DNA from: Liolophura sinensis
Lineage: Eukaryota > Mollusca > Polyplacophora > Chitonida > Chitonidae
Assembly: GCF_032854445.1 (NCBI RefSeq)
Contig: NC_088300.1
Span: forward strand, 14,911,191-14,975,190
Direction: 5' to 3'
Length of the DNA: 64,000 nt
The translations under genes were made by a program, and so were the position numbers. How positions within the stretch are numbered: position 1 is the first letter of the stretch; each line of letters starts with the position of its first letter. The notes below the pieces were generated by a model. That model searched no databases. It was not told the DNA's origin and saw only the letters and a list, made by a program, of their open reading frames with translations. This document shows, piece after piece, positions 36,700 through 47,486 of this stretch.

Positions 36700-39600
36700 G
36701 TGAGAGTTTGACATTTGAACGATTTTGTTGTTGTTGAGACATGTTCTGAGCATTGAGCGAATCCAATTTTGAAATTTTTCACGTTCCGAAGTTGTTCATC
36801 GAATATTAAATTTCATAGATAATATTTTTAAAATACTTTATGGGTGTAAAGGCAGGGATCTTATGAGATAACTGTTCTAAACATCTCTCCTTTATTGGAC
36901 AGATACTAAATCCTACTTGTAAGTAGAAGGCTACACGTCAGTCTTCAGGGGTTTCCCCATATAGGACCAACCTATATATACGCATTGTGTAGCACAGTGT
37001 ACATGTTTGCACTTCAAATTTGTCACCATTTGTTGCAGCATATACTGTATGTAGTCCAGAAAGGTACAGATAACCCAAATAGAGTCTTTGGGCATGTTGA
37101 CGTACTTCAGTTAGGCCTACTGCAAAAACTGCATTTGACAGTCAAATGAAAATAGAACAAGAAGAATTTCATGCAATTGTAACACTTGACAAATCATATC
37201 TGAAAGCCATTTATGACATAGACTAGTCCTTTTTTCATTTTACTCATCAAGTTTGATAAGTCGGTAAGACAAACCACATTGTGTGAATACAGCTTCAGGA
37301 TGGGACAGTGGTAGATGTTTTGTGGCATTTGTTTTGTGATTCTTTTGCATTGTTTCCTGCCCTTTAACTGGACCCCAGCCATTATTTATTTATTTCATTG
37401 GTCTTTTACGATGTCCTCGAGAATATTTCATTTATACGGTGGCAGCCACCTCGAGGCAAATCAGCAGGTTGGTGACAGACAGTCCCACAAACAGCCGGAG
37501 GAAGCCAACATGAGCTGAGCTTGAACTGACAACCAATGTATTGGTGAGAAGCTCCAGGATCTATACGTCAAAACAGACATTTGTATTCCAGCCATCAACC
37601 AATAAGGACATAGCGCTGTGCTAGTGTGCAAAATATTCCATTTAAACCTATTCATGTCATTAGGTCATTTTTAAATTTGATTACTTTTAATTCATCTCGT
37701 GTTTAAAGCCAAGAGATCAGGTTTGCTAAGCAATATTAAATATTTAATGCAATATAACTCTGTGTGTACGGACCAGATGTTACCTGTCTAATGAGGAAAT
37801 TTTGTTGCACATAAAGGACTTTAAAGGACATTTTATGTTGCAACATGACAATGGTACACTATTATTTTAAGACATGGCGCACACTCCTGTGCTTGTGGTA
37901 ATCAGTGTAATGACAAGCAGTGCCCACTGACCATTGTTGAACAAGACCCAATTTTTAACATTTTGTATACATTTTTATACAGGACAGTACTAAAGAAAGT
38001 TATCTTGTCTGCTACTACTTTCAATTTTAAAAAAAAAATTAATATAGTACATATGCAGGATTGTCAAGTGAAAAGCCAGAATTGACTCCAGGATACAAAG
38101 GCATAAAAGTAGACATCATATGTCAGCTATTTAAAATTTTATTATATCCATTGGTCCTACCCTACTGCACCACAGATCCATTTGAACAAATATTTTGTAC
38201 TCTCATGCAATACCGTACAGCAAAAGATACATGTACATGCCTTAAACACCCAAAACATTATCAAGGGAAATGAATACCATGTACCCCTGTACATGTATAA
38301 CACGCCAAATATTCATGCCAAACTCATTAACTTTACTGTTTTATATTCAGTACATGTAAATGGGTTTTTATTGTAATACAAGTTGTATTAATTTTTTTTT
38401 AAGTTAAGTGTTTAATATTGTTAAAATTGAGGAAATTTGTTTTACGTACTCAGCATACATTCTTGGAAAAATAGTAGAATGCAGAAATAAATTTGAAACA
38501 ACTTGAAACATAGGACCCTACGTTTTTGTGATGCTAGCCAAGCAACCTTCACCTATCATGCCATGAACATGTATGCTGGCAAGTGCACAGAAAATTTGAT
38601 TTTTTTTTCTACTTGTGATTTATGCATCTAAATGTACAATATCATTAAGATCTTGACATTTGAACAGAACACATTAAGTTAATGTTCAGAAGTTGGCAAC
38701 ACACCATGTTTTTGAAAAAGGTTAGATTTGCCTGGAATTATCATCTGCACATAATCAGTTAATTAAAATTGGTGTGAATGAATTATAGTGGATTGTGGTC
38801 TGAATTAACTAAACTTTTCATCATTTGGATCCTTTAATTTAAATATCTATGATAGAATCAAATATATGGCCCTCACTAACTTACACTGGTTAGAGCACTG
38901 CATCACTGCTTTTAGGCCCTTCACCAATGAGGTTGTGTGTTCAAGTCCAGCTCTTGCCACTTTGACTTCGGCTTTAAATCAGGAGGTGTATCAGATACCT
39001 GGCAAAGTGTGGTGGTTTACTTCCGACATAATTGGTTAATAATAGTGGTTAATAAGTGAAAAATATTTGAGTATGACTATCAAATAAACTAGATGACACT
39101 CTTAGATCCACTACAACGTAATGAAAAAATTCCTCCACAACAGACATTACAGATAAAAGGAAAATCGTCTGCATTTTTGTCCTATCTGTAGACATAATGG
39201 TTACAAAAATTCCTTGAGGCAATTGTCGATCCAGGCTACTACCAAAATGTAATGGCTTGACCCATGTGCACACAATTTCATCCAGATTCATGCAAATCTT
39301 TTTGGTAACACAGTGGACGGACAGACAGACAAATGAACACCAGCAAGATTCCTGTGGCATAGTAAATACATGTAGCGTCTGATTCCAACAAGTACAACTG
39401 TTTGTTCTGTGGTGTAAAAAAGGGAGACAATGGCCATGTCATGTTTGAGCTGTTTAAATTGTCCCCCTTGAATTGATGATATGGCAGCAAATATTGTTGT
39501 GATGTATGTTAGCAACATGAAATTGTATGATATTTGACATCCTTTTGAACCATTATACTATTGTGGGATTACTTTCAAATCCTTCAACTGTCAAGAATAT

Positions 39601-40015
39601 TAATGTGGGGTAAACTTGACCAAAAGTATATCCTGGATGTAGGTAGTAACTCCAGGTTTATCTGTGCTCATACAGTTGCATGTACCATTAAAAGTAGATT
39701 ATACTATTTTTGTATAGTACTACATGAACATGTATAGTAGTGTGATAAATTTCAGCATACATGTATCTTCATAAAAGTTGTTCTCTTCTTTTGTAGACAA
39801 CAGTCAAAAAGATACCTTTGGCAAATGCCGAGATCTCAGAATGCGGAGTTGATAAAAAGCCTCATGCCTTCCGATTAAAACCCAAAGACAATGGTCGTAT
39901 ATACTACATACAGGCCGATAACGAGTCCGTGCAGAATGACTGGATGCAGGCAATTTGTTTCGCTAAGGCAGCAGGGCAGCACGGAGATGCATCTCAGGCA
40001 TGTGTCATCCAGTGA
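36499..40015 (+). CDS. Small single-PH-domain protein with C-terminal CaaX-like motif (139 aa)
   Basis: Exons 36499-36699 and 39797-40015 join in phase 0 to a complete 139-residue protein. Residues 1-33 are polar and Ser/Thr/Asp-rich. A PH domain spans about 34-126: strand 1 EIKGWLMKR, basic turn and strand 2 LSRKWKKQWFLLK (residues 44-56), LFYGDSP, then IPLANAEI, HAFRLKP, GRIYYIQA and the C-terminal helix VQNDWMQAICFAKAA with the hallmark Trp at 116. Basic residues in the first loop are compatible with phosphoinositide binding. The last four residues are CVIQ, which fits C-a-a-X with X = Q, a farnesylation-type ending. No close human orthologue is recognised; the PH domain is loosely like those of the CNK/IPCEF1 type. 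ATG has A at -3 and G at +4. Confidence 0.85.
37383..37587 (-). mobile_element. SINE family 1 copy, possible 8-bp target-site duplication
   Basis: (TTAT)n TTCATTGGTCTTTTACGATG, ATTTCATTTATACGGTGGC, then CAGCAGGTTGGTGACAGACA and GGAGGAAGCCAACATGAGC. CCAGCCAT occurs at 37375-37382 and 37588-37595. Confidence 0.75.
38873..39090 (+). mobile_element. Decayed SINE with tRNA-like head
   Basis: TGGTTAGAGCACTG and TGTTCAAGTCC about 40 bp later look like tRNA A and B boxes. A tail with AAGTGAAAAATATTTGAGTA and ATCAAATAAA follows about 130 bp later. Confidence 0.6.
39797..40015 (+). CDS. PH-domain gene, coding exon 2 and stop
   Basis: The acceptor TTCTTTTGTAG is preceded by a pyrimidine tract. The exon begins TTVKKIPLANAE in phase 0 and runs 72 codons to TGA at 40013-40015. 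It carries the rest of the PH domain, a short GQHGDASQA linker and the CVIQ end. Confidence 0.9.
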   Translation, partial: TTVKKIPLANAEISECGVDKKPHAFRLKPKDNGRIYYIQADNESVQNDWMQAICFAKAAGQHGDASQACVIQ

Positions 40016-43000
40016 TATAGGAATCCTGCTGGTCTGGAACTGGCATGGCTGTACCCTTCATGTGGCAGGAGTGCGCCATCTGTAGACAGAGATGCACACA
40101 TGGAGTGCTACAGTGTACATGTATATATCACAGTGCAGATATTCAGCATGCAGCTCATCAGATTAACTCTAACAATCACCTGGTACTTGACTGATCTTCC
40201 TTCATAATACCATGATGTATTTTTTCAGCAGAATATTTTTTTCTTTTCTTGTTTTTTTCTTTTTTCTTTTTTTTTTCCTTTTGTTTTGTATATGATGTTC
40301 ATGTATGTGCACATATTCAGGCCTGTTGCTATGTATCCTATGAGGAAAATTTTGACACTCCAAAAAGTACTTGCTTGTTTTAATTATGTATACATGCTTG
40401 CCCGTATATACATGTAAGACATTCAGAGCTGAAATATGATGACTTTGCTACATTCAAGTCATCATCAGCTTTTACACATTCATGTCTTAATACTTAAGTC
40501 CCAGAAGATACATGCATGGGCGTATATTTTTGTGTGTTTAAAGTTATATGTTTATTTTTAACACATCTACCATGTCCTAGTGGACTAATGTGAAGTAGAT
40601 GTTGACCTATATACTGTGGCACCTGTCATGCCTGTACATAGGTTAGCATGCTCTCACGAAACAATTAAATTCTAATTACAGTTGTAAACATTTGTAAATA
40701 TAGCAAGCACAGTTAAAGCTGTAGAGAAATCCAACAGAAGTGATGTGAAGATAGAAGTGCTCAATAATTTACTCCTGTGGCATTCATGATTCTGTACATT
40801 CCATTGTAAAAATTCCTTTAATGGGAGGTTCAAAATGTTTCAAAATGATACATGTACACCTACTATTAAGGCAAATTAAGGGTGTTTGATTTCTTTAAAA
40901 AAAAACAAAAAAACACTTGTAGCCCCTCCTCCCATCCCCAGGCTGTTTGGCTACTACATGTATTCAGATATTTGTTATCATTATTTTCATTTTGAAATGA
41001 TTTCTTATTTAAGGTTTTCAGAGATGTAATTCTCTAATTGTATAATTATCTCCCTGCCTACTGGAAGGTTTTTGGCATGTTTTTTTTTTTTTTTTGTGAG
41101 TTGAGCAAAAGAGAGATAATTTGCTTTTACAGAGTACCTGAACTTTATGCCTTACCTTATGACTACTTATTCCTTATTAGTTACTGGCATCAATATGATT
41201 TATAAATATGATTTCAACTGGAAAGGATCTTGTGTGGCAGTACTAACAATAAATCAACACTGTAGTTACCTCCCTTAGTTAAGCCTACTTTAATACACAA
41301 TGTATGAAGCATGTTTATTGTAGTTAATGAATGATGCTAATTCACTACTTTAGTGGATGGTAGGAGGTACAAGAAAGTGCAGAAAGTACAAGAAAGAAAG
41401 GACTAAAGCAACATTAGGCTTAAATCAAGATATTTAGGCGCTTTCCTGTATTTGAACATCATAAGCTCACCAGACCAGTTTTAAGTTAGTAATTGATTTC
41501 ACAAAATGTACATGTATGTGGACTTTTCTGGACTGAGCTGCTCCTGTTGATTGTCTCTGAGATTTGTTTGTCGTATTTAAATCTTTCAAAATTCAAAGTG
41601 TACTTGTCTGTTTCTTTTATTTGGAAATGATCGGTCATGGGAAGCAGTAAAATAATTAACAACGGCCTTACTGTACATACTTTGAACGATTTGTAAATAG
41701 TGAGATTACAGATTAATCAGTGTTGTACATTTTCGTTTTGTGCCCTTTTCCAGGTCAAGGGCATTTCTTCATTTACACGAGAGTTAATTTATAATAGAAT
41801 AATATGATCTAGGTCACATCTTTCATTTATTTAAATATATGTTAGTGATCCTTAGATTGGAACTGCTTTACAGGTCAGAGGTCAGACTATGAACCTACAT
41901 GTTAATGAGCAAATACTTTGAAAGATGTGATTACCATCATTTCCTCAACCTTTTCACATATAAAAGAGCAACATTCAGTGCAAGTGATGCACATTTCTAA
42001 TTTGATTTTGGAGACGAAACTACTTTTATAGTTGGATTGGTCACTTTCAGGGCGTCACAAAAGAATGATTTTATTAGTCGACACAGAATAATGCCTTCAA
42101 AATATGCTTGAATAAACATGCAAAAAGGTTGAAGAATTAAAGTAGCAACTTTGCTGATACGGTTAGTTAGATTTGTTGCCCTGCGACCTGCCAACAATGC
42201 TTGCGAAGGGCAACAGTTTATGTTGGTAGACTAAATTCCTGCAGCAAGGAGGCAAGGAAAGAAAAAAATTTAATATTCATAGTTGAAATCAGAAATAGAT
42301 ATTCTAGGTTATTTTATCTCATCATTTGTTGGTTAGGGGTTTTTTTTTTTTGAGTGATGATGACTGAAGATGTTTATTACTCTAGAACAAATAGGTAACC
42401 TGTTCAATTGTAATATATTTTACATCCACATGTGTGAACATGTGGCTTTTATGCTTCCACTGCATCTCTGTCATTCCGTGGCTTTTTTCTTGTTAATTAT
42501 ATAGTTATAACAGATGATTTTGTGCCAAAGAAGTTTCATGTTTTCTCTGCGAATTCTCATTTTGTGTAGATCTGTTGTTGTAGTTTAGCTGCCATTTCAC
42601 CTACTAGTGGGCCACATGTTAATGATGTGCATGTATGTACTTTCTGCAGTTCTCTCAAACACACGTACCTGTTTGTTTAGTGTCCTAGATTATATCATCA
42701 TTCATTCATATTTGCAGCATTAATTTTATGTGGAATTTTAACTTGTTTCCCGCTGTGGCCATTTATTGGCTCCATGGTTGTTTCCAGTCGATCTATTCTT
42801 TGTTTTTGTTGGACCTAAGTTTTTCTTGTTATTGTTGCTCTACTTTTCTAAATATGTTTTACCCTGTTAGTCCCCTTTTTCGTGAATGTTTATGCATGCT
42901 ACATACAGTTAGCAACAATAATGCAATTATGGTTCACTTGTAAGTGTAGCATTATGGTTTTCTTGCATATGGCTCCTATATACTTCTCTGGGCCTGTTCA

Positions 43001-45251
43001 TGAAGTACAGTACATGTGTGTACATTCATAAGGGTGCGGGGGTTTGTATGTTGGGTTAAAGGTGCTTATCTATCAGTGTTGTTAAGAAACAAAAATTTAG
43101 GCTGGAATGTATAAATGGGATACATACTATTGTACCAATCGACCATACATTGTACATGTATAACAAGGTTCCAAACAAATCGAAAATTTCAGAATTTAAG
43201 CGTATTTACTTTATGGACGGCCCCTTTATATGATTATTCATGTGGCTTAGTAGTACCTTTTCTTAAAATTAAACCCATCCATGAATGCAAGGTTTTGTAA
43301 TTTGCTTTAATAATTAGTCAGGGTAGTATTACTATTAAATGAGTACGTCCTCTTTCCTCTAATCTCATTGTGTTTCCATTGATTTTTAATAACTATACAA
43401 GGGAAAGATGATAATTTAGGGGAATCCCAAATAACACCATCTAAATGTCAAGGTTGTAGCGTGTCAATTTTTTTCCAGAGGTGCAAGTTATATTTAAAAG
43501 AAATTGTCGTCAATGATATTTTTAGTTTCCAGTCCTATACTTAATAGTATTGGAAGACTAATAAAAAGACTAATAAAATGTTTCATCAAAACAACATGTA
43601 GAAATGTGTGTTCTTTACACTTGGTGGTCACATATTAAAATCATATGTCACATTGAAGAAAGATGAAAACCAAATCTTTATAGTGTTTTATACTGTGTTT
43701 TCTTAGAGATGTACATTAGTAGTCCTGCTGTAAAGTTTGTGTCTTGAGTTCTTGTCTTGACTTTGAAAATATCCTGTGTGTTTTGTTTCATTTAGTCATA
43801 AGTTATACTGTATTGCTTAGGTATATTGTAAAGTCACTTTGTTGAACTCATTACAAATGTAGCCATAATACCTATTCATTTATAAATTATTATCACAAAT
43901 TGTATATAACTGTTAGCTACCACTGTTTCTAGTGGTTTTTTGAATACTGGGTTTGGTGTGCGCTCTGTAACACTTGTACACAAAAAGGTTGTTCATTGTA
44001 TCCATTGTAACTGTTACTTTTGTTAACTTACAAATCTGTTTAGCACATGTATATGCGGTTTAAGTTCTGTATATATTCAGGATTCTGTTTTCATTACCCC
44101 TGGATACTGACCCTTGGTTTTTGTATTCTACTGTACATGTATATATCTTGTATCATAGTAAAAGATCCCAGCTTGGTGGGTTAGGGCAGATGACGGATCC
44201 TCTGCTACCATGACTACAATATGGGAACATGGTCTCAACTGGAAGTAATGGTTCTTAAACTTTATAATGAACAGAACTACTGTAAAGTATACTGTGTCAG
44301 GTTGAGAAGCAGGTATGACATTCTTGAAATAAGCAGAAACGCTATATAATGTGGAAAGCACTATCAAGAATATATCTCCTTGTCAAAAATTATATATTGT
44401 CATACAAAGTTAAAGCATAGTTTACATAATGTTATTTCTCACATGCAGAATTTACAGGGGAAAGGATTCTAAAGTTTGTCCTAAATTCATTTGACAAGTT
44501 GTGTTTGGCAAGTCAATACAACAAATTGTACCCTGCGAATGCAGCCTTTTGTATATCAGTTCTCGTATGCGCCACTCTAGTATTAATTCCTTAATGCATG
44601 GAGGAAAGATTTATGTGATAATAATTAACATATGGTAACTTCCCTGTTTTGGGTTCACATCTAGAACAAGTGAGTTTTTGATGCGGGAAGAATTGTCACC
44701 TGGTTCTGGGAATAATTTAAATCAAGAGGCATCTGCTGAGATACTGTTTATTTTGCATTATGTTTGCTGAGGTTTATGCTGGATTTTTTGGTTGATCAAT
44801 TTCTGTAGAACCTGATCTATGGCATTATGTAGGTCGTTTAAGGCTGTGTGAGTTATATCTACTGTTGTTGTCTGTAAATCTTCAGTGCCAGGAATGTTAT
44901 TCTGTAAAACAAAAATCCTTCTATATATATGGAATCTAGAATTGTTGAAATTTGGACTAATATATCAATATAAGTTAGATAACATCCCTATAGGATTATG
45001 TCAATAAAATGAAGGTCAGAACCAAAAGTCACTCGCTTTTCACAGCTTTTTGATATGAGCATATCACATTGCCATGGTAATGCTTGGCCTGTTATGTTGC
45101 AAAGTGTTGTCAAAAATTGTTAAAGTTGGAAATTCTATGGAATGTTATAAGCCTTGGGGAAAGTGTTCAAGCACATCCTTGTTTGTTAATATGGCAGTGG
45201 GTTCATTTGAGAGGTGTTATGTTGGACCAAGATATGAACTGACCTATTATG
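40016..45251 (+). other. 3' UTR of PH-domain gene and downstream non-coding DNA
   Basis: No supported exon on either strand. The 3' UTR starts at 40016; a T/C-rich tract lies at about 40225-40290. Candidate polyadenylation hexamers AATAAA occur at 41248-41253 and 45003-45008, but which is used cannot be told. A TIR-type repeat lies at about 41936-42145. The rest is AT-rich sequence with no gene that I can see. Confidence 0.5.
41936..42145 (+). mobile_element. TIR element (MITE-like), copy 3
   Basis: Left end CCTCAACCTTTTCACATATA, right end ATGCAAAAAGGTTGAAGAAT (inverse). The interior has TTGATTTTGGAGACGAAAC, GGGCGTCACAAAAG and GACACAGAATAATGCC, as in copies 1 and 2. Confidence 0.78.
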
Positions 45252-45264
45252 TGGACTGTTTTGA

Positions 45265-45321
45265 GTGAGTGCTTGGGGTTTAACGTCGTACTCAACAATT
45301 TTTCAGTCATATGACGACGAA
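45265..45321 (-). mobile_element. 57-bp SINE family 2 insertion with 13-bp target-site duplication
   Basis: Only GTGAGTGCTTGGGGTTTAAC, GTCGTACTCAACAATTTTTC and AGTCATATGACGACGAA are inserted, and TGGACTGTTTTGA flanks them perfectly at 45252-45264 and 45322-45334. A longer copy of the same family lies at 47250-47474. Confidence 0.9.
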
Positions 45322-45334
45322 TGGACTGTTTTGA

Positions 45335-46569
45335 AGTTGCACTGCAGTTCGGATGTCATTAGTTCTTTAAGCTTGTACATTTGTGTAGGTTATCCTATTA
45401 AACCCTGGTGCATTGTACTGTGCTGTGGTTGTATTAGAACTATGTGTACTAATAACACTATCAACAGTTCAACATCACATGTCATATTAGTCTTGTTTTC
45501 ACTCAAGCAAAGACAGAAACTCCAATAAAATGTAAGATTCTCAAAAATTGTTCAACATTTTATTTACAGGGCAGCATGAAATGTTGGCCCTCATTCACTG
45601 AAAAAGTATTGCTAATTCTTTCAAATAAGTTCCTTTTTCTAGCTCATTTTCTAGAGTACACTGCAACAGTAGTGTGTTGAGATCCTATTGTGTAATAACT
45701 TATTCTTTTGTAGCATATGTGATGTACCTTGCTCTTGTGACTGTTCTCGATGCAAATCTATTGAATACCTCTTACCTTCCATCAAATTATATGGTGTGCA
45801 TATCTGTGTGTTACACTTGACACACTTAGTGAGTAACTTGTCGCAGGTTAGTGGTGTATGTGGATCACTGTGGTTTCCTCAACCCATAAAACGGACCATC
45901 ATCTTACAGCGTACGTGTGAAAAAATCGTGTGAATGAAGAGTTATGTTAAGCAATGAAGATACTCTAGTGACTGGATACAGAGACTGTTTGTTAGTTAAA
46001 GGATAAGTTATATACAGGTACATGTATGCTAATACCTTCTGAATCTAGTCTACACTTTTAAGAAGACGTCCCAAGTCTCCATCAAAAAGACTCCAAGAAT
46101 TCTTCCTGTGACTTCTCCATTTGGCATCCAGTACTTGAGGGGCTTCACAGACTGGCTGGACCAGTGTTTCCTCCATCTTACCCATCCATTCTCTTACTGC
46201 CCCTCAGTTCTGCAGCGCACTTGTGATGGTCATAATACAGCATTCTTGGGAAGTTTATGTCATTTACATCAAAGCCTCCTTAAGAAAGCCTGTTTTATCC
46301 CTAGACAAAACATCCAAAATCATCCAAAACAATGTATAGCTGTACAGTTATTCAGAATTTGATTTCAGAATACAGTTTGCATGAAAGTGGCAATACCCAA
46401 GAACGATGGGAACATCAAGGGTGATCGAGTGTGCGATGTGATCCCTAGAGGATGTTAGGAGCAATAGAAACAGTGGAAGCATGGCAAGCGTAAAGTGTGT
46501 TGTGAGACATTTTAGGCTGTAAGGTCATCAAGTGATTGGGAGAGCCTGGAGGCATTTGGGGCGTGGTTG
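45335..46569. other. Intergenic, no gene recognised
   Basis: No supported coding region. A decayed SINE-like tail is possible at about 45825-45940 (AGTAACTTGTCGCAGGTTAG, TGGTTTCCTCAACCCATAAA). Confidence 0.45.
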
Positions 46570-47225
46570 CGATAGAGGCATTGGAAGTGATCCAGAAGCA
46601 TTGAGCACCCAAGTGTTATCAGAGCATTGGAGGTGATCCGTGAGTGTTTAGGGGCAGAAGGATCAGAGTATTGGAAGCAACCCCCGAGCTTTCAGGGGCA
46701 AAAGTGTGATCGGAGCATTGGAGGTGATACTGGAGTGTTGAGAGGCAAAAGTGTGATCAGAGCATTGGAGGTAATACTGGAGTGTTGAGAGGCAAAAGTG
46801 TGATCGGAGCATTGGAGATTATACTGGAGTGTTGAGAGGCAAAAGTGTGATCAGAGCATTGGAGGTGATACTGGAGTATTGAGAGGCAAAAGTGTGATCG
46901 GAGCATTGGAGGTGATACTAGAGTATTGAGAGGCAAAAGTGTGATCGGAGCATTGGAGGTGATACTAGAGTATTGAGAGGCAAAAGTGTGATCAGAGCAT
47001 TGGAGGTGATACTAGAGTATTGAGAGGCAAAAGTGGGATCGGAGCATTGGAGGTAATACTGGAGTGTTGAGAGGCAAAAGTGGGATGGGAACGTTGGAGT
47101 CAATCCAAGATCGTTGAACGGCAAAAGTGTAACTGGAGCATTGGAGGCAATCCAGGAGCAACGAGGGGCAAACGTGTGATTGGAACAGTGGAAGCGATAA
47201 GAGCATCGAAAGGTTTGTAGGAGCA
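46570..47225. repeat. 47-bp minisatellite, about 14 units, degenerate at both edges
   Basis: GATCGGAGCATTGGAGGTGA, TACTGGAGTGTTGAGAGGCA, AAAGTGT repeats with starts at 46708, 46755, 46802 and 46849, a constant 47-bp step. Outer units (before about 46700 and after about 47090) have diverged, as is usual at array edges. Confidence 0.95.
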
Positions 47226-47249
47226 GTGAAGCAATGTGAGCATATTGGA

Positions 47250-47474
47250 GTGAGTGAGTGCTAGAGGTTGAATGTCGTGCTCAACAATTTTTAAGTCATA
47301 TGACGACGAAGGAATCCTTAGGGTGTATGTAATGTACCTCCTTGTTGCAGGACGGATTTCCACTGCTATTTTATCTAGTGCTACTTCACTGAGACGACAT
47401 ACCAAAGGCAAGTAAGCGACCTCGCCCAAGCCATTATACTGACGCCAGTAAACCAGTCGTTGCACTATCCCCTG
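47250..47474 (-). mobile_element. Near full-length SINE family 2 copy
   Basis: A (GAGT)n run, GCTAGAGGTTGAATGTCGTG, CTCAACAATTTTTAAGTCAT, ATGACGACGAAGGAATCC, then a unique body up to GTCGTTGCACTATCCCC. A 12-bp flank GAGCATATTGGA / GAGCATATAGGA (47238-47249, 47475-47486) is a probable target duplication with one mismatch. It sits directly beside the 47-bp array. Confidence 0.85.
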
Positions 47475-47486
47475 GAGCATATAGGA

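Larger units (their letters stand above)
36700..39796 (+). other. Intron of the PH-domain gene
   Basis: A 3097-bp intron with donor GTGAGA and acceptor TTTTGTAG. It contains two SINE copies (37383-37587 minus, about 38873-39090 plus). No additional exon is needed: the PH fold is continuous across the junction. Confidence 0.85.
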
